A DNA stretch of 64,000 nt from positions 789,416 through 853,415 of the forward strand of contig OY282494.1 in NCBI GenBank assembly GCA_958296385.1. Direction: 5' to 3'. The stretch is from an uncultured Dehalococcoidia bacterium. Lineage in GTDB: Bacteria > Chloroflexota > Dehalococcoidia > Lucifugimonadales > UBA3495. The translations under genes were made by a program, and so were the position numbers. Shown piece after piece: positions 37,511 to 48,252 of the stretch. Each line of letters opens with the position of its first letter. Positions within the stretch are counted from its first letter, which is position 1. The notes under the pieces are model-generated. The model saw only the letters and a list, made by a program, of their open reading frames with translations. It did not search any database and had not been told where the DNA came from.

Positions 37511-38257
37511 CTAGGGCAAGCGGGCCAGGAAATCGGCGCTGCTGCGGGCTACCCAGCCGTTCCAGGACGTCATCAGGAAACGCGCGCCCTTGTCCACGTA
37601 GGCGGCCATGTTGTCGTCGTTGACCAGCGTGCCGGCGGTGCGGCCGGCGCTGACGATGCGGGCCAGGGCGTCATCAATGGCCGACTGCACTGCGGGATGG
37701 GCGACGTTGCCGATGTGGCCCATGGTCTGGGACAAATCGGACGGGGCGACAAAGAACACGTCAATGCCGTCCACTTTGAGAATCTCGTCGAGGTTGTCCA
37801 GGGCGGCTACTTCCTCGATGAGTACGACGACCATAGTCTGGTCGTTGGCCTGGTGGAGGTAATCCGGCACGCCGAAGGACTGGCGGCCGCCGAACATACC
37901 CCGGTAGCCCAGGGGGGCGAACTTGGCGGCGCCGACGGCGGCTTCGGCGTCGGCGCGGGTGTTGACGTGGGGCAGCACTACGCCCATGGAACCCCGGTCC
38001 AGGGTACGGGTAATCAGGCCGGCGTCGTTGGCGTTGCAGCGGGTAACGGAGGCCATGCCCCACAGGTCGCAGGCGCGGGTCATATCGCCCAGCGTATCCC
38101 AATCCACCGGGCCGTGTTCGCACTCCATCCATACCGAATCAAAGCCGAGGGGGCCGAGGAAATCGATGATTTCGCTGGACAGCAGGCCGGAGATGCAGGT
38201 AGCCGGCTCGCCCCGTCGCAGCTTGTCTTTTACCGGGTTTGGTCGTATCGCAGGCAC
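37511..38257 (-). CDS. HpcH/HpaI-family aldolase
   Basis: This 248-aa class II (metal-dependent) aldolase has the family motifs WMECEHGPVDW with metal-adjacent residues, VTRCNAND, VVLPHVNTRADAEAAVGAAKF, PLGYRGMFGG, LIEEVAALDNLDEIL and DVFFVAPSDLSQTMG. Such enzymes cleave 4-hydroxy-2-oxo acids to pyruvate or a related 2-oxo acid and an aldehyde. The natural substrate is unknown. It lies 49 bp after cbiH on the same strand, but belongs to a different pathway. Confidence 0.9.
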   Translation of the reverse strand: MPAIRPNPVKDKLRRGEPATCISGLLSSEIIDFLGPLGFDSVWMECEHGPVDWDTLGDMTRACDLWGMASVTRCNANDAGLITRTLDRGSMGVVLPHVNTRADAEAAVGAAKFAPLGYRGMFGGRQSFGVPDYLHQANDQTMVVVLIEEVAALDNLDEILKVDGIDVFFVAPSDLSQTMGHIGNVAHPAVQSAIDDALARIVSAGRTAGTLVNDDNMAAYVDKGARFLMTSWNGWVARSSADFLARLP

Positions 38258-38306
38258 GATTATCCTCCTGTGGGTGATGCTGAATTGGCAGCGGGTGACT
38301 GGCGGG

Positions 38307-39062
38307 TTACTGCTTGGCCTCGTAGCCGCGCGGGGTTACCATGCGCCCCTGGTGGACGTAGGTGTTGGTGTTGCCGATGACGACGGTGGTGAACATATCC
38401 ACGCCCAGGGCCGGGTCGTCCAGCCCGCCCAGGTCGGCGATGGTTACCGCCTGTTCGGGGCGGTAGGCGTGCCGGACGATGCCTACGGGAGTGCTGGCCG
38501 GGCGGTGTTCCAGGAATATCCGGCGGGCTTCGTCCAGATGGCGGATGCGGCGGCGGCTGCGGGGGTTGTACAGGGCAGCGACGAAATCGCCGGCGGCGGC
38601 GGCTTGCAGACGGCGGACGATTTGCTCCCAGGGCGTCAGCAAGTCGCTGAGGCTGATGGCGCAAAAGTCCTGCATCAGGGGCGAACCGAGCAGGGCGGCG
38701 GCGGATTGCAGGGCCGATACGCCCGGAACCGTCTCAACCGCCGGGGCGATGCCGTCCCATCCCCGGTCGGTTAGCACGCGGAAAACCGGGCCGGCCATGC
38801 CGTAAATGCCGGCATCGCCCGACGACACTACCGACACGGTGTGGCCGGCGTAGGCGATGTCAACGGCCAGGGCCGCCCGCTCCAGCTCTTGCCCAAGCTC
38901 CATGGCGTGGATGACCTGATCCGAAACATCACCGGCCACCTGTTCAATATAGAATCGGTAACCGACCAGCTGGCCGCTGTCGGCGATGGCGGCGGCGGCG
39001 GCGGGGGTGAGGTGGGCGGCGTCGCCGGGGCCAAGTCCCACCAGGTAGAGTTTGCCGCTCAT
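38307..39062 (-). CDS. cbiH: Precorrin-3B / cobalt-factor III C17-methyltransferase
   Basis: This 251-aa SAM-dependent methyltransferase carries out ring contraction in corrin synthesis. Motifs: LYLVGLGPGDAAHLTPAA, VVSSGDAGIYGMAGPV, VPGVSALQSAAALLG, FCAISLSDLLTPW and NPRSRRR. It overlaps cbiG by 4 bp (ATGA). The presence of cbiG, cbiD and cbiX points to the early-cobalt, anaerobic route, hence the cbiH name over cobJ. Confidence 0.93.
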   Translation of the reverse strand: MSGKLYLVGLGPGDAAHLTPAAAAAIADSGQLVGYRFYIEQVAGDVSDQVIHAMELGQELERAALAVDIAYAGHTVSVVSSGDAGIYGMAGPVFRVLTDRGWDGIAPAVETVPGVSALQSAAALLGSPLMQDFCAISLSDLLTPWEQIVRRLQAAAAGDFVAALYNPRSRRRIRHLDEARRIFLEHRPASTPVGIVRHAYRPEQAVTIADLGGLDDPALGVDMFTTVVIGNTNTYVHQGRMVTPRGYEAKQ

Positions 39063-40225
39063 TGTTGACTCCTTGGGCCGGGGGACAGGCGGGCGAGGGC
39101 AACGGTAGCCCGGTCGGATTTGATGCGGGGATGCAGCAGGCCGGGGGCGCCGGCCGCCAGCAGCGCCGCCGGTTCCGAAACGCCGAACACGCCCAGCAAA
39201 TCGCGGGCCGCCGACGGGGTGGGCGGCGCCAGGCCGGGTGTTGTGTCAGCCGCAACGGTTTGGCGTTCCGCCGCCGCAGCGTTCAGTTGGGATGCGGTAT
39301 AGGCCAGCAGGGGAACATTCAGATGTTCGGCGAGGGCGTTCAGTCCCGGCTCATCGGCTTTGATGTCGGCGGTGGCGATGGCGGACAGGCTTTTGAGGGA
39401 CAGGCTCTGGGCTGTGAAAACGCTTTGCAGCAATTCCAGCAGGTGGGGCATAGCCACCCCGCGCCGGCAGCCGATGCCGGCAATCAGGGTGGGCGGGCGG
39501 TAGGTGATTATCGGAATGTCAAATCCGGCGGCGTAGCGCGGTACGGGGCTCACCTGGTCGGTCACCAGCAGGGCGGCGCGATATGATGGGTTCGCAAGCT
39601 CCGCTATGCCGGATACGGTTGTGATGCCATCAGACGGCGGGGCGTCGTCGGGCCAGGCGGCGCCGGTTTCAGGGTCAAACCACAACGCTACCGGATCGCC
39701 ATTCACGACGGCGGCCGCTGCGCGGGTTAAGTCCGCAGGGGAGGCGTCGATTTGCCAGCCGGCCGCCCGGCCTACCATATCGACGGCGGTAACCGACAGA
39801 GCATCCGAGGCGGCGGTGATTACGGGGTGGGCGCCGAGTATTGCGGCTGCTTGATGGGCGAGGGCATCGGCGCCGCCCTGGTGTCCGGACAGCAGGCTTA
39901 CGGCGTAGCGTCCGGCGTCGTCAACGCAGATTACGGCGGCGTCGCGGCGCTTGTCGGTTAGCACCGGGGCCAGCAAGCGCACGGTGGCCCCTACCGGCAG
40001 GAACACTACCAGGCCAGGGTATTGGGTGAACAGACGCTGCAACGTTGGCTTGAGGGGCAGGTCGTACAGCCGGATTTGCGGGCCCGTCGGGACTGGGGCG
40101 GGCGCGGTTTTGCGCTCCAGGTAGAGGTCGCAATCGGGTAAAGCGTCGGCCAGGCGGATGGCCAATGCTGCGCCGGGGTGTGAAACGGCGACAACGGCAA
40201 CCGGGGCGGGCGCAGCGTGGGGCAT
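39059..40225 (-). CDS. cbiG: Cobalt-precorrin-5A hydrolase CbiG
   Basis: This 388-aa protein opens the delta-lactone of cobalt-precorrin-5A and releases acetaldehyde. It has LVVFLPVGATVRLLAPVL, AVICVDDAGRYAVSLLSGHQGGAD, the C-terminal IAGIGCRRGV and TADIKADEPGLNALAEHLNVPL. The ATG at 40225 is after the cbiF stop; the longer frame runs back through the cbiF 3' end. The C-terminus has a Pro/Ala linker before FGVSEPAALLAAG. Confidence 0.93.
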   Translation of the reverse strand: MPHAAPAPVAVVAVSHPGAALAIRLADALPDCDLYLERKTAPAPVPTGPQIRLYDLPLKPTLQRLFTQYPGLVVFLPVGATVRLLAPVLTDKRRDAAVICVDDAGRYAVSLLSGHQGGADALAHQAAAILGAHPVITAASDALSVTAVDMVGRAAGWQIDASPADLTRAAAAVVNGDPVALWFDPETGAAWPDDAPPSDGITTVSGIAELANPSYRAALLVTDQVSPVPRYAAGFDIPIITYRPPTLIAGIGCRRGVAMPHLLELLQSVFTAQSLSLKSLSAIATADIKADEPGLNALAEHLNVPLLAYTASQLNAAAAERQTVAADTTPGLAPPTPSAARDLLGVFGVSEPAALLAAGAPGLLHPRIKSDRATVALARLSPGPRSQQ

Positions 40226-40241
40226 GACCGGGTTCGGCTGG

Positions 40242-41138
40242 CTAGTCGGCCGGAGTGCCGGCGACGTGGGGGGCGGCCTCGGGCTGGATTTCGTAGCCGC
40301 CGGCTTCGTAAAGCTCGGCGCGTTGGGCGTCGGCGTGGGCGCCCCGGCCGGCGCGGCGGTACAGGTGGGTGTACTCGTCGGAATAAAGGTGCGAAACGGC
40401 AACCTGCTGGCCGGAATCCGGGTCAAGGAGTTTAGGGTCAACGGCGGGGCCGACGATAATCAGGGCTTGCAAAGTAATTTTGGCATCGCGCACCTTTTGG
40501 GCGATGTCTTGCAGGGTGCCCCGGATGATTAGTTCGTCGGGCCAGCCCACCCGGTAGGCTACGGCAACGGGGGTGTCGGCGGGGTAGCCGGCGTCCTGCA
40601 ACTGGCCGGCGATGCGGAACATACGGGTAACGCTGAGGAATATCACCAGCGTGCTGCGGTGCCGGGCCAGGTCAATCAGGGCCTCGCCCTCCGGCATGGC
40701 CACCCGGCCCTCGGCGCGGGTCATGATGACGGTTTGGGTTACTTCGGGAACCGTCAGCTCGGCTTTCAGCACGGCGGCGGCGGCGAAAGCGGCGCTGACG
40801 CCGGGGATGATTTCGTAATCAACCTTTTGCGCCTCGAGGATGCGCATTTGCTCCAGAGTGGCGCCGTACAGCGAAGGGTCGCCGCTCTGGATGCGGGAAA
40901 CGATTTTGCCGTCGGCAACGGCTTGCAGGGTAACGGACATGATGGCGTCCAGGGACATATCCTTGCTGCCGAAAATCCGGGCGCCGGGCTTGGCGAAACC
41001 GGCGATTTCCGCCGGCACGAGGGAATCGGCGTAGATGATGACGTCGGAGGATTCAATCAGCCGCTTGGCTTTCAGGGTAAGCAGTTCGGGGTCGCCCGGG
41101 CCGGCGCCGATGATATAAACCTTTCCTGCAACGGTCAT
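40242..41138 (-). CDS. cbiF: Cobalt-precorrin-4 C11-methyltransferase
   Basis: This 298-aa SAM-dependent enzyme methylates C11. It shows VYIIGAGPGDPELLTLKAKRLI, VIIYADSLVPAEI, VSRIQSGDPSLYGATLEQM, IPGVSAAFAAAAVLKAELT and MTRAEGRVAMPEGEAL. The C-terminal 40 residues (after HLYSDEYTHLYRR) are longer than usual and of unknown role. It lies between cbiL and cbiG. Confidence 0.95.
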   Translation of the reverse strand: MTVAGKVYIIGAGPGDPELLTLKAKRLIESSDVIIYADSLVPAEIAGFAKPGARIFGSKDMSLDAIMSVTLQAVADGKIVSRIQSGDPSLYGATLEQMRILEAQKVDYEIIPGVSAAFAAAAVLKAELTVPEVTQTVIMTRAEGRVAMPEGEALIDLARHRSTLVIFLSVTRMFRIAGQLQDAGYPADTPVAVAYRVGWPDELIIRGTLQDIAQKVRDAKITLQALIIVGPAVDPKLLDPDSGQQVAVSHLYSDEYTHLYRRAGRGAHADAQRAELYEAGGYEIQPEAAPHVAGTPAD

Positions 41139-41186
41139 GGGCTATCGCCTCCGTGTGGGGGAGTTTGCAATTAGGGGCGTCTGTAA

Positions 41187-41921
41187 TCAGCGCCGGATTA
41201 TGAGCAGTGAGAAGTAGTCCAGGTCCTCGTTGGTTAGTTCGCGGATGTCGCGGACTACTCTTTCGCGTTCGGTGGTGGCGCGGCGGACGTAGATGGTGCG
41301 GCCGGCTAGGCCGAGGCGTTCCAGGTTGGCGAGGGCGTCCAGGAGGGTGCGGTTGACTTTCATCAGGACGATGGTGTCGTAGAGGGCGATGGCTTCGCGG
41401 AGGTCGTCGATGCCGTACACGGCGGGGAGGATGGCGAGGCGCTGGCCGTGGGTTACCAGGGGGGCAGCCGCCGATGCCGCCGCTGCCATTACCGAGGATA
41501 CGCCGGGGACGACTTCTACGGGCAGATGGGGGAACTCGTCCAGGATGGTTTCCAGCACGTAGGCGAAAGTGCTGTACAGCATCGGGTCGCCTTCGGTGAT
41601 AAAGGCTACGTCATCGCCGGCTTCCAGCCTTGCGGACAGCTCGCGGGCGGCCTCGCGCCAGACTTCGCCGGCGGCCTCCTCGTCGTTGGTGGGGAACTTG
41701 GCCCGCACGACTTCCTGCCGGGTTTCGTCAATGATGCCCTTGACGATGCTGTAAGCGTAGCTCTCCGGGCTGATGCCGGCTTGCGGAACCCAGATGACCG
41801 GAACGGATTGCAACAGGCGCTGCGCCTTGACGGTAAGCAGCTCCGGATCGCCGGGGCCAACGCCGACTCCGTAAAGACGGCCAACGCGCCCGGATTGGGT
41901 GTGGGATGCGGTAATGGTCAT
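41187..41921 (-). CDS. cbiL: Cobalt-factor II / precorrin-2 C20-methyltransferase
   Basis: This 244-aa SAM-dependent enzyme methylates C20. It shows LYGVGVGPGDPELLTVKAQRLL, VVRAKFPTND, DVAFITEGDPMLYSTFAYVLE, VVPGVSSVMAAAASAAAPL and MKVNRTLLDAL. I place the start at the ATG at 41921, which forms an ATGA overlap with the cbiT stop. Confidence 0.95.
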   Translation of the reverse strand: MTITASHTQSGRVGRLYGVGVGPGDPELLTVKAQRLLQSVPVIWVPQAGISPESYAYSIVKGIIDETRQEVVRAKFPTNDEEAAGEVWREAARELSARLEAGDDVAFITEGDPMLYSTFAYVLETILDEFPHLPVEVVPGVSSVMAAAASAAAPLVTHGQRLAILPAVYGIDDLREAIALYDTIVLMKVNRTLLDALANLERLGLAGRTIYVRRATTERERVVRDIRELTNEDLDYFSLLIIRR

Positions 41922-42556
41922 CGTTGCCCCCAAACTATGAATACGGGATTGAGGGCCGCCAGCCGCAGCGCGCCGTCGGGGAGAGGCCGTCCGCGCGCCG
42001 CGGATACCATGGTCATTTGCGACGACAGGCCCCGTTCGTCCAAAGTGCGGCAGGTGGCGACGGCCCGTTCCATGGCGGCGAAATTCGCCACGACCCGGCC
42101 CGGCGGGCGTAGTCGGGCCAGCACGGCGTCCAGGATGGCCGGGGCGTCGGAGCCGCCGCCGCCGATGAATACGGCGTCGGGGTTGGGCAGGCCGGCCAGA
42201 GCCGCCGGAGCGGTGCCGATGATGATGTTCACGCGTCCCTCGCCGAACCGGGCGACGTTGGCTTGCAGCAGGTGGGCGTTGTCCGCGTCTTTATCGATGG
42301 CGTACACGGAACCGGCGTAGGCGATGCGGGCGGCTTCGACGGCAACGGAGCCGGTGCCGGCGCCGATGTCCCAAACTATGCTGTCGGGGCGCAGGCCCAG
42401 GGCGTACAGGCTGACGGCGCGGGCCTCGGATTTGGTGATTTGACCGCGCACCGGGCGGCGCTGGTCAAAGGCATCGTCGGGTATTCCCAACGGGCGGCCG
42501 GCCGGGCCGGCGACGGGGGAAAGTATCGGGTTGGCGTTGGTATCAGTGCTGACCAT
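41918..42556 (-). CDS. cbiT: Cobalt-precorrin-6B C15-methyltransferase (decarboxylating) CbiT
   Basis: This 212-aa Rossmann methyltransferase methylates C15 and removes the C12 acetate carboxyl group. It has GQITKSEARAVSLYALGL, the SAM motif VWDIGAGTGSVAVEAAR, VYAIDKDADNAHLLQANV and AVFIGGGGSDAPAILDAVL. A separate CbiE for C5 methylation is not found in the window, nor is it fused here. The 5' leader consists of 17-bp tandem repeats. Confidence 0.93.
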   Translation of the reverse strand: MVSTDTNANPILSPVAGPAGRPLGIPDDAFDQRRPVRGQITKSEARAVSLYALGLRPDSIVWDIGAGTGSVAVEAARIAYAGSVYAIDKDADNAHLLQANVARFGEGRVNIIIGTAPAALAGLPNPDAVFIGGGGSDAPAILDAVLARLRPPGRVVANFAAMERAVATCRTLDERGLSSQMTMVSAARGRPLPDGALRLAALNPVFIVWGQR

Positions 42557-42575
42557 GTAGCATCACTAGCAGAGG

Positions 42576-42654
42576 AACGTCACTATCGGGGGAACATCAT
42601 TCGGAGGAACATCGCTATCAGGGGAACGTCACTATAAGGGAAATATCACTGTCC
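42576..42654 (-). repeat. 17-bp tandem repeat array between cbiD and cbiT
   Basis: Four units and a partial fifth resemble AACGTCACTATCGGGGG (42576, 42593, 42608, 42625, 42642), one of them 15 bp long. They fill the cbiD-cbiT gap; the last partial unit overlaps the cbiD 3' end. The repeat lies where the cbiT ribosome binding site would be. Confidence 0.8.
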
Positions 42655-43863
42655 GGGCCGGGCGGCGCGCGTGGGGATGCCGGCGGGGGAGGTGCTGGCG
42701 GAGCCGAGGAGGTTGCCCTCAAAGTCAAAGCACAGCGCGTCAACAATCAGGGCGTCGCCGCCGGGGCCAAGGTACTGCTGGGCCTGCTCGCAAACCAGTT
42801 GGCACATCAGGGGGAATACGTCCATCACGTTATGTTCCTGGGCCAGTTCCTGAAAGTGGCGGCCGCTGGCGGCGTTGCGCATCTCGTCTTGCAGCTCCGG
42901 CGATGCGCCGCATTGGGAGGCCAGGCCGGACAGGAAATCGCAATCTACCTGATTGCCGGCAACGTGGGTTACAAAGTAGCCCATGGCCATCTTGGAGAAC
43001 TTGCCGACCATGCCGACGTGGGCAACGCGCTTGATGCCTTTGTTCAGGCAGCGTTTCATTGATGGCCCGGAGAATATGCCGGCCTCAATGTAGGCCATGT
43101 CGGGCAAGTCCAGCAGCTCGCGGGTGTACTGCTCGCTGCGGGTGCCGGTGGAAAGCACGAGATGCTCCAGGCCGTTGGTGGCGGCAACGTCAATGGCGAG
43201 GTGGACGCTGGCGCGCCAGGCGGCGGTGCTGAACGGCTGGACGATGCCGGTGCTGCCCAGGATGCTGATGCCGTCCAGCACGCCCAGGCGGGCGTTGGTG
43301 GTCTGTTTGGCAATCTCGGCGCCGTTGGGCACGGAGATGCGGGCGCGGATTCCGGTATCGGCGGGCCAGCCGCATTCTTGCAGGCCCTCGGCAACGGCGT
43401 CGGCAATCATCCGGCGCGGCACGCGGGTTACGGCCGGCTCGCCGACGGCAATGCCGGTGCCGGGGCGGGTAACGGTGCCAACGCCGGGGCCGCCGGTGAT
43501 TTGCAGTCCCTTGATGCCGTCGGGCAGCCGCCACACGCCGACGATAATCTCGGCGCCGTGGGTAACGTCCGGGTCATCGCCGCCGTCCTTGATGGCCGAG
43601 CAGCGGATGCCCTCGGCGGCGTCCATGGGCCAAGTGCGGTGCACGGGCAGGGTGGCGCGCCCAACGTTGCCGGGGAGCGGCACCGAAACCTGCTCCGGCG
43701 CGCCGCTGGACAGCATCAGAATGACGGCCGCTTTGGCCGCCGCCGCCGCCGTAGTGCCGGTGGTGTAGCCGGTACGCATACCGCGCGGATCGCGCCTGGT
43801 GGGGCGGGAGTAGTCGCTTTCCGGGCGCAAAGCGTTGTCGGGATGGAGTTCTGGTTCAGTCAT
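42646..43863 (-). CDS. cbiD: Cobalt-precorrin-5B C1-methyltransferase CbiD
   Basis: This 405-aa enzyme methylates C1 in the anaerobic route. The N-terminus MRTGYTTGTTAAAAAKAAVI is diagnostic, followed by IKDGGDDPDVTHGAEI, ITGGPGVGTVTRPG, GISILGSTGIVQPFS and the C-terminal KMAMGYFVTHVAGNQVD. About 30 residues precede the usual start; the first ATG is used. cbiX precedes it by 14 bp. Confidence 0.95.
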   Translation of the reverse strand: MTEPELHPDNALRPESDYSRPTRRDPRGMRTGYTTGTTAAAAAKAAVILMLSSGAPEQVSVPLPGNVGRATLPVHRTWPMDAAEGIRCSAIKDGGDDPDVTHGAEIIVGVWRLPDGIKGLQITGGPGVGTVTRPGTGIAVGEPAVTRVPRRMIADAVAEGLQECGWPADTGIRARISVPNGAEIAKQTTNARLGVLDGISILGSTGIVQPFSTAAWRASVHLAIDVAATNGLEHLVLSTGTRSEQYTRELLDLPDMAYIEAGIFSGPSMKRCLNKGIKRVAHVGMVGKFSKMAMGYFVTHVAGNQVDCDFLSGLASQCGASPELQDEMRNAASGRHFQELAQEHNVMDVFPLMCQLVCEQAQQYLGPGGDALIVDALCFDFEGNLLGSASTSPAGIPTRAARPGQ

Positions 43864-43877
43864 TATGCTTGTGCGGG

Positions 43878-44777
43878 TTAGAGGCGCATCTGGGCTTCGC
43901 GTATCCGGTCGCGGGCTACTGCCACCAGCCGGTCATCCACGCCCAGCGGCGGGGCAACCCACATTGGCGTTGCGGGGTAGGTTTCCTGGAGCTGACGCAT
44001 GGTGCCGAGGACGTTGCGTTGCAGGATCAGGCCGGGGAAAAATACGTAAGGCACGCAGATGAGGCTGCCGATGCGCCGGTCGTTCACCAGATGGGCGGCG
44101 GCGCTTTCCATCGTAGGATCGCCGTAGTGGGATTGCGCGACGGCTACGGCGAAATCGGGGCCCAAGTCCTGCTCAACCCAGCCGCCTAGTTCTTTGAGCC
44201 AGAGGCAGTCATCGTATTGGGTTTGCGTGCCGGCTTTGACGATTAGCACGCCAACCGGACGGTCGGCAACGGGGCGGGATGCTTCCTCCGGCAAGGCGGC
44301 GATGCGGTCGTGCACCAGGTCGGCGATACGCAGGTCGGCGCCCAGCCCGTCGGCCAGATAGACGTCAACGCCGGGGGCGGCGTCGGCGATGTCCTCCAGC
44401 ACTTCGTCCATTTCCAGGGTGGCGTGCTTGCCCTTGCCCAGCAGGTAGGGCTGGATGACTACCTGGCTCAACCCCTCGTCGGCCAGCATCGCAACGGCCT
44501 CCGGGGGATGGGGGGGCAGGAATTCCAGGCACGAAACGATGACCCGGCCGGCGCTGCCGGCCAGCTGGTCTTGCAGGCGCAGGGCAACGTCGCGCAGGCC
44601 CACCGGGGTGTTGGGGCAGCCGGGGCACCAGGCCGGGAAACGCGGGCCGTCGGCGGCCCAGGCGCAGGAACACTCGTCGCGCGTCGCACCCCGCTGGCTG
44701 CCGTGGCACAGCAGCACCACGCCCCAGGAGGCGGCGTCGGCGGATGGAGCGGGCCGGCCGTCGGACGGGTTGACCAT
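43878..44777 (-). CDS. cbiX: Sirohydrochlorin cobaltochelatase CbiX with Cys insertion
   Basis: This 299-aa two-lobe chelatase inserts cobalt into sirohydrochlorin. The metal-binding histidine is in LLCHGSQRG, followed by the long-form features IQPYLLGKGKHATLEMDEVL and AQSHYGDPTMES and VPYVFFPGLIL. Between the first strand and helix is an insertion with Cys36, Cys38, Cys51 and Cys54 (CxC...CxxC), which could bind a metal ion or Fe-S cluster. The ATG overlaps the cbiC stop. Confidence 0.9.
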   Translation of the reverse strand: MVNPSDGRPAPSADAASWGVVLLCHGSQRGATRDECSCAWAADGPRFPAWCPGCPNTPVGLRDVALRLQDQLAGSAGRVIVSCLEFLPPHPPEAVAMLADEGLSQVVIQPYLLGKGKHATLEMDEVLEDIADAAPGVDVYLADGLGADLRIADLVHDRIAALPEEASRPVADRPVGVLIVKAGTQTQYDDCLWLKELGGWVEQDLGPDFAVAVAQSHYGDPTMESAAAHLVNDRRIGSLICVPYVFFPGLILQRNVLGTMRQLQETYPATPMWVAPPLGVDDRLVAVARDRIREAQMRL

Positions 44778-45433
44778 TATTCTTTCCCCCGGAGCAAGTC
44801 GAGTAGGGCGTTGATGGTGGCCGCCGCCGCCGAGCTGCCGCCGCGCCGCCCCAGGATGGTGATGTGCGGGATGCTGCGGGCGGCCAGTTCCTGCTTAGAT
44901 TCGGGGCAGGCGACGAACCCGACGGGCATACCTATCACTGCCGCGGGCGCTACCTGGCCGGCGTCAATCAAATCCAGCAGGGCCAGCAGGGCGGTGGGGG
45001 CGTTGCCGATGGCGACGACGGAATGGTTGATTAGGGGGGCCAGTTCCCGGACGGCGGCTACGCTGCGGGTGGTGCCTTCCCGCCGGGCCCGTTCGGCGAC
45101 TTCCGGGGCGTCAATGAGGCACGCCGTGTCCACGTTGTGACGGGACAGGGCGGCGCGGGATATGCCGACTTGAACCATGCGGACGTCGGTAACCACCCGG
45201 CGGGTTTGGCGCAGGGAGTCTAATGCGGCGGATATGGCGTTGGGGCTGAACTGCACCGACGGGGCGATGTCCGGGTCACCCTCCGCTCTGACGATGCGTT
45301 GCAGCACGTAGCGTTCCGAATCATCCAAGCCGGCCAGCGCCGGGCTGCCGGCCAGGCTGTCGCTGACCATGACCAGACTTTGCCGGTCGATTTCGTCCGG
45401 CAGCAGGGCGTATTTGGCAACCAGCGTCATCAA
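44777..45433 (-). CDS. cbiC: Precorrin-8X methylmutase CbiC
   Basis: This 218-aa enzyme moves a methyl group from C11 to C12 to give cobyrinate. Landmarks: RIVRAEGDPDIAPSVQFSP, RRVVTDVRMVQVGI, the catalytic-histidine region LSRHNVDT, and AVIGMPVGFVACPESKQEL. It is the first corrin gene of the run and begins 10 bp after the leuS stop, so leuS may share the transcript. Confidence 0.95.
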   Translation of the reverse strand: MMTLVAKYALLPDEIDRQSLVMVSDSLAGSPALAGLDDSERYVLQRIVRAEGDPDIAPSVQFSPNAISAALDSLRQTRRVVTDVRMVQVGISRAALSRHNVDTACLIDAPEVAERARREGTTRSVAAVRELAPLINHSVVAIGNAPTALLALLDLIDAGQVAPAAVIGMPVGFVACPESKQELAARSIPHITILGRRGGSSAAAATINALLDLLRGKE

Positions 45434-45443
45434 GGCGTCCGTA

Positions 45444-47921
<2,478 letters not shown>

Positions 47922-47948
47922 AGGAAAGAATCCCTCAATGAATTAACG

Positions 47949-47992
47949 GGCCGGGGCTGCGGCAGTGCGTTAGCGGTGATGACGCCCCGGCC
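47949..47992 (-). promoter_or_regulatory. Hairpin in the leuS leader
   Basis: GGCCGGGGC and GCCCCGGCC form a perfect 9-bp stem around a 26-nt loop, just upstream of the leuS ATG. There is no U-tract and no T-box sequence. It may affect translation or be fortuitous. Confidence 0.35.
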
Positions 47993-48080
47993 GCTGGCAA
48001 AACGGCGGGCCAAAAGCGCCTCTAATATAGCATAAGCGCCGCCCGACGGGTTGGCACTGCACGAGTATAGCACCCTTGCC

Positions 48081-48186
48081 AATGTCATTCTGAGCGCAGC
48101 GAAGAATCTCGACAGCGTAGGGAACACTTTGGGGGCAACGTCGTCGCTACGTCATCGAGATTCTTCGCTGCGCTCAGAATGACATT
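48081..48186. repeat. Perfect 32-bp inverted repeat with the GTCATTCTGAGCGCAGCG motif
   Basis: Positions 48081-48112 and 48155-48186 are exact reverse complements, 32 bp each, around a 42-bp centre. The left arm contains GTCATTCTGAGCGCAGCG followed by AAGAATCTCGA. Behind it, 48187-48250 holds two decayed copies of the right end in tandem (GCTCAAAATGACATTGGGGG, then GCTCAAAGCGATGGGGG). The element lies in the divergent gap between leuS and trkH; the gap holds no further gene. Confidence 0.85.
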
Positions 48187-48252
48187 AGGGAGTAGTGGGG
48201 GACGCTCAAAATGACATTGGGGGCTAGTGGGAGGCGCTCAAAGCGATGGGGG

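Noticed and set aside
42576-42654. CRISPR array
   Set aside because: The units are direct tandem repeats of 17 bp without spacers, and no cas gene is in the window.
47922-48080. Cobalamin riboswitch or T-box before leuS and the corrin genes
   Set aside because: Neither the B12-box nor the T-box core sequence is found. Only a plain 9-bp hairpin is seen.
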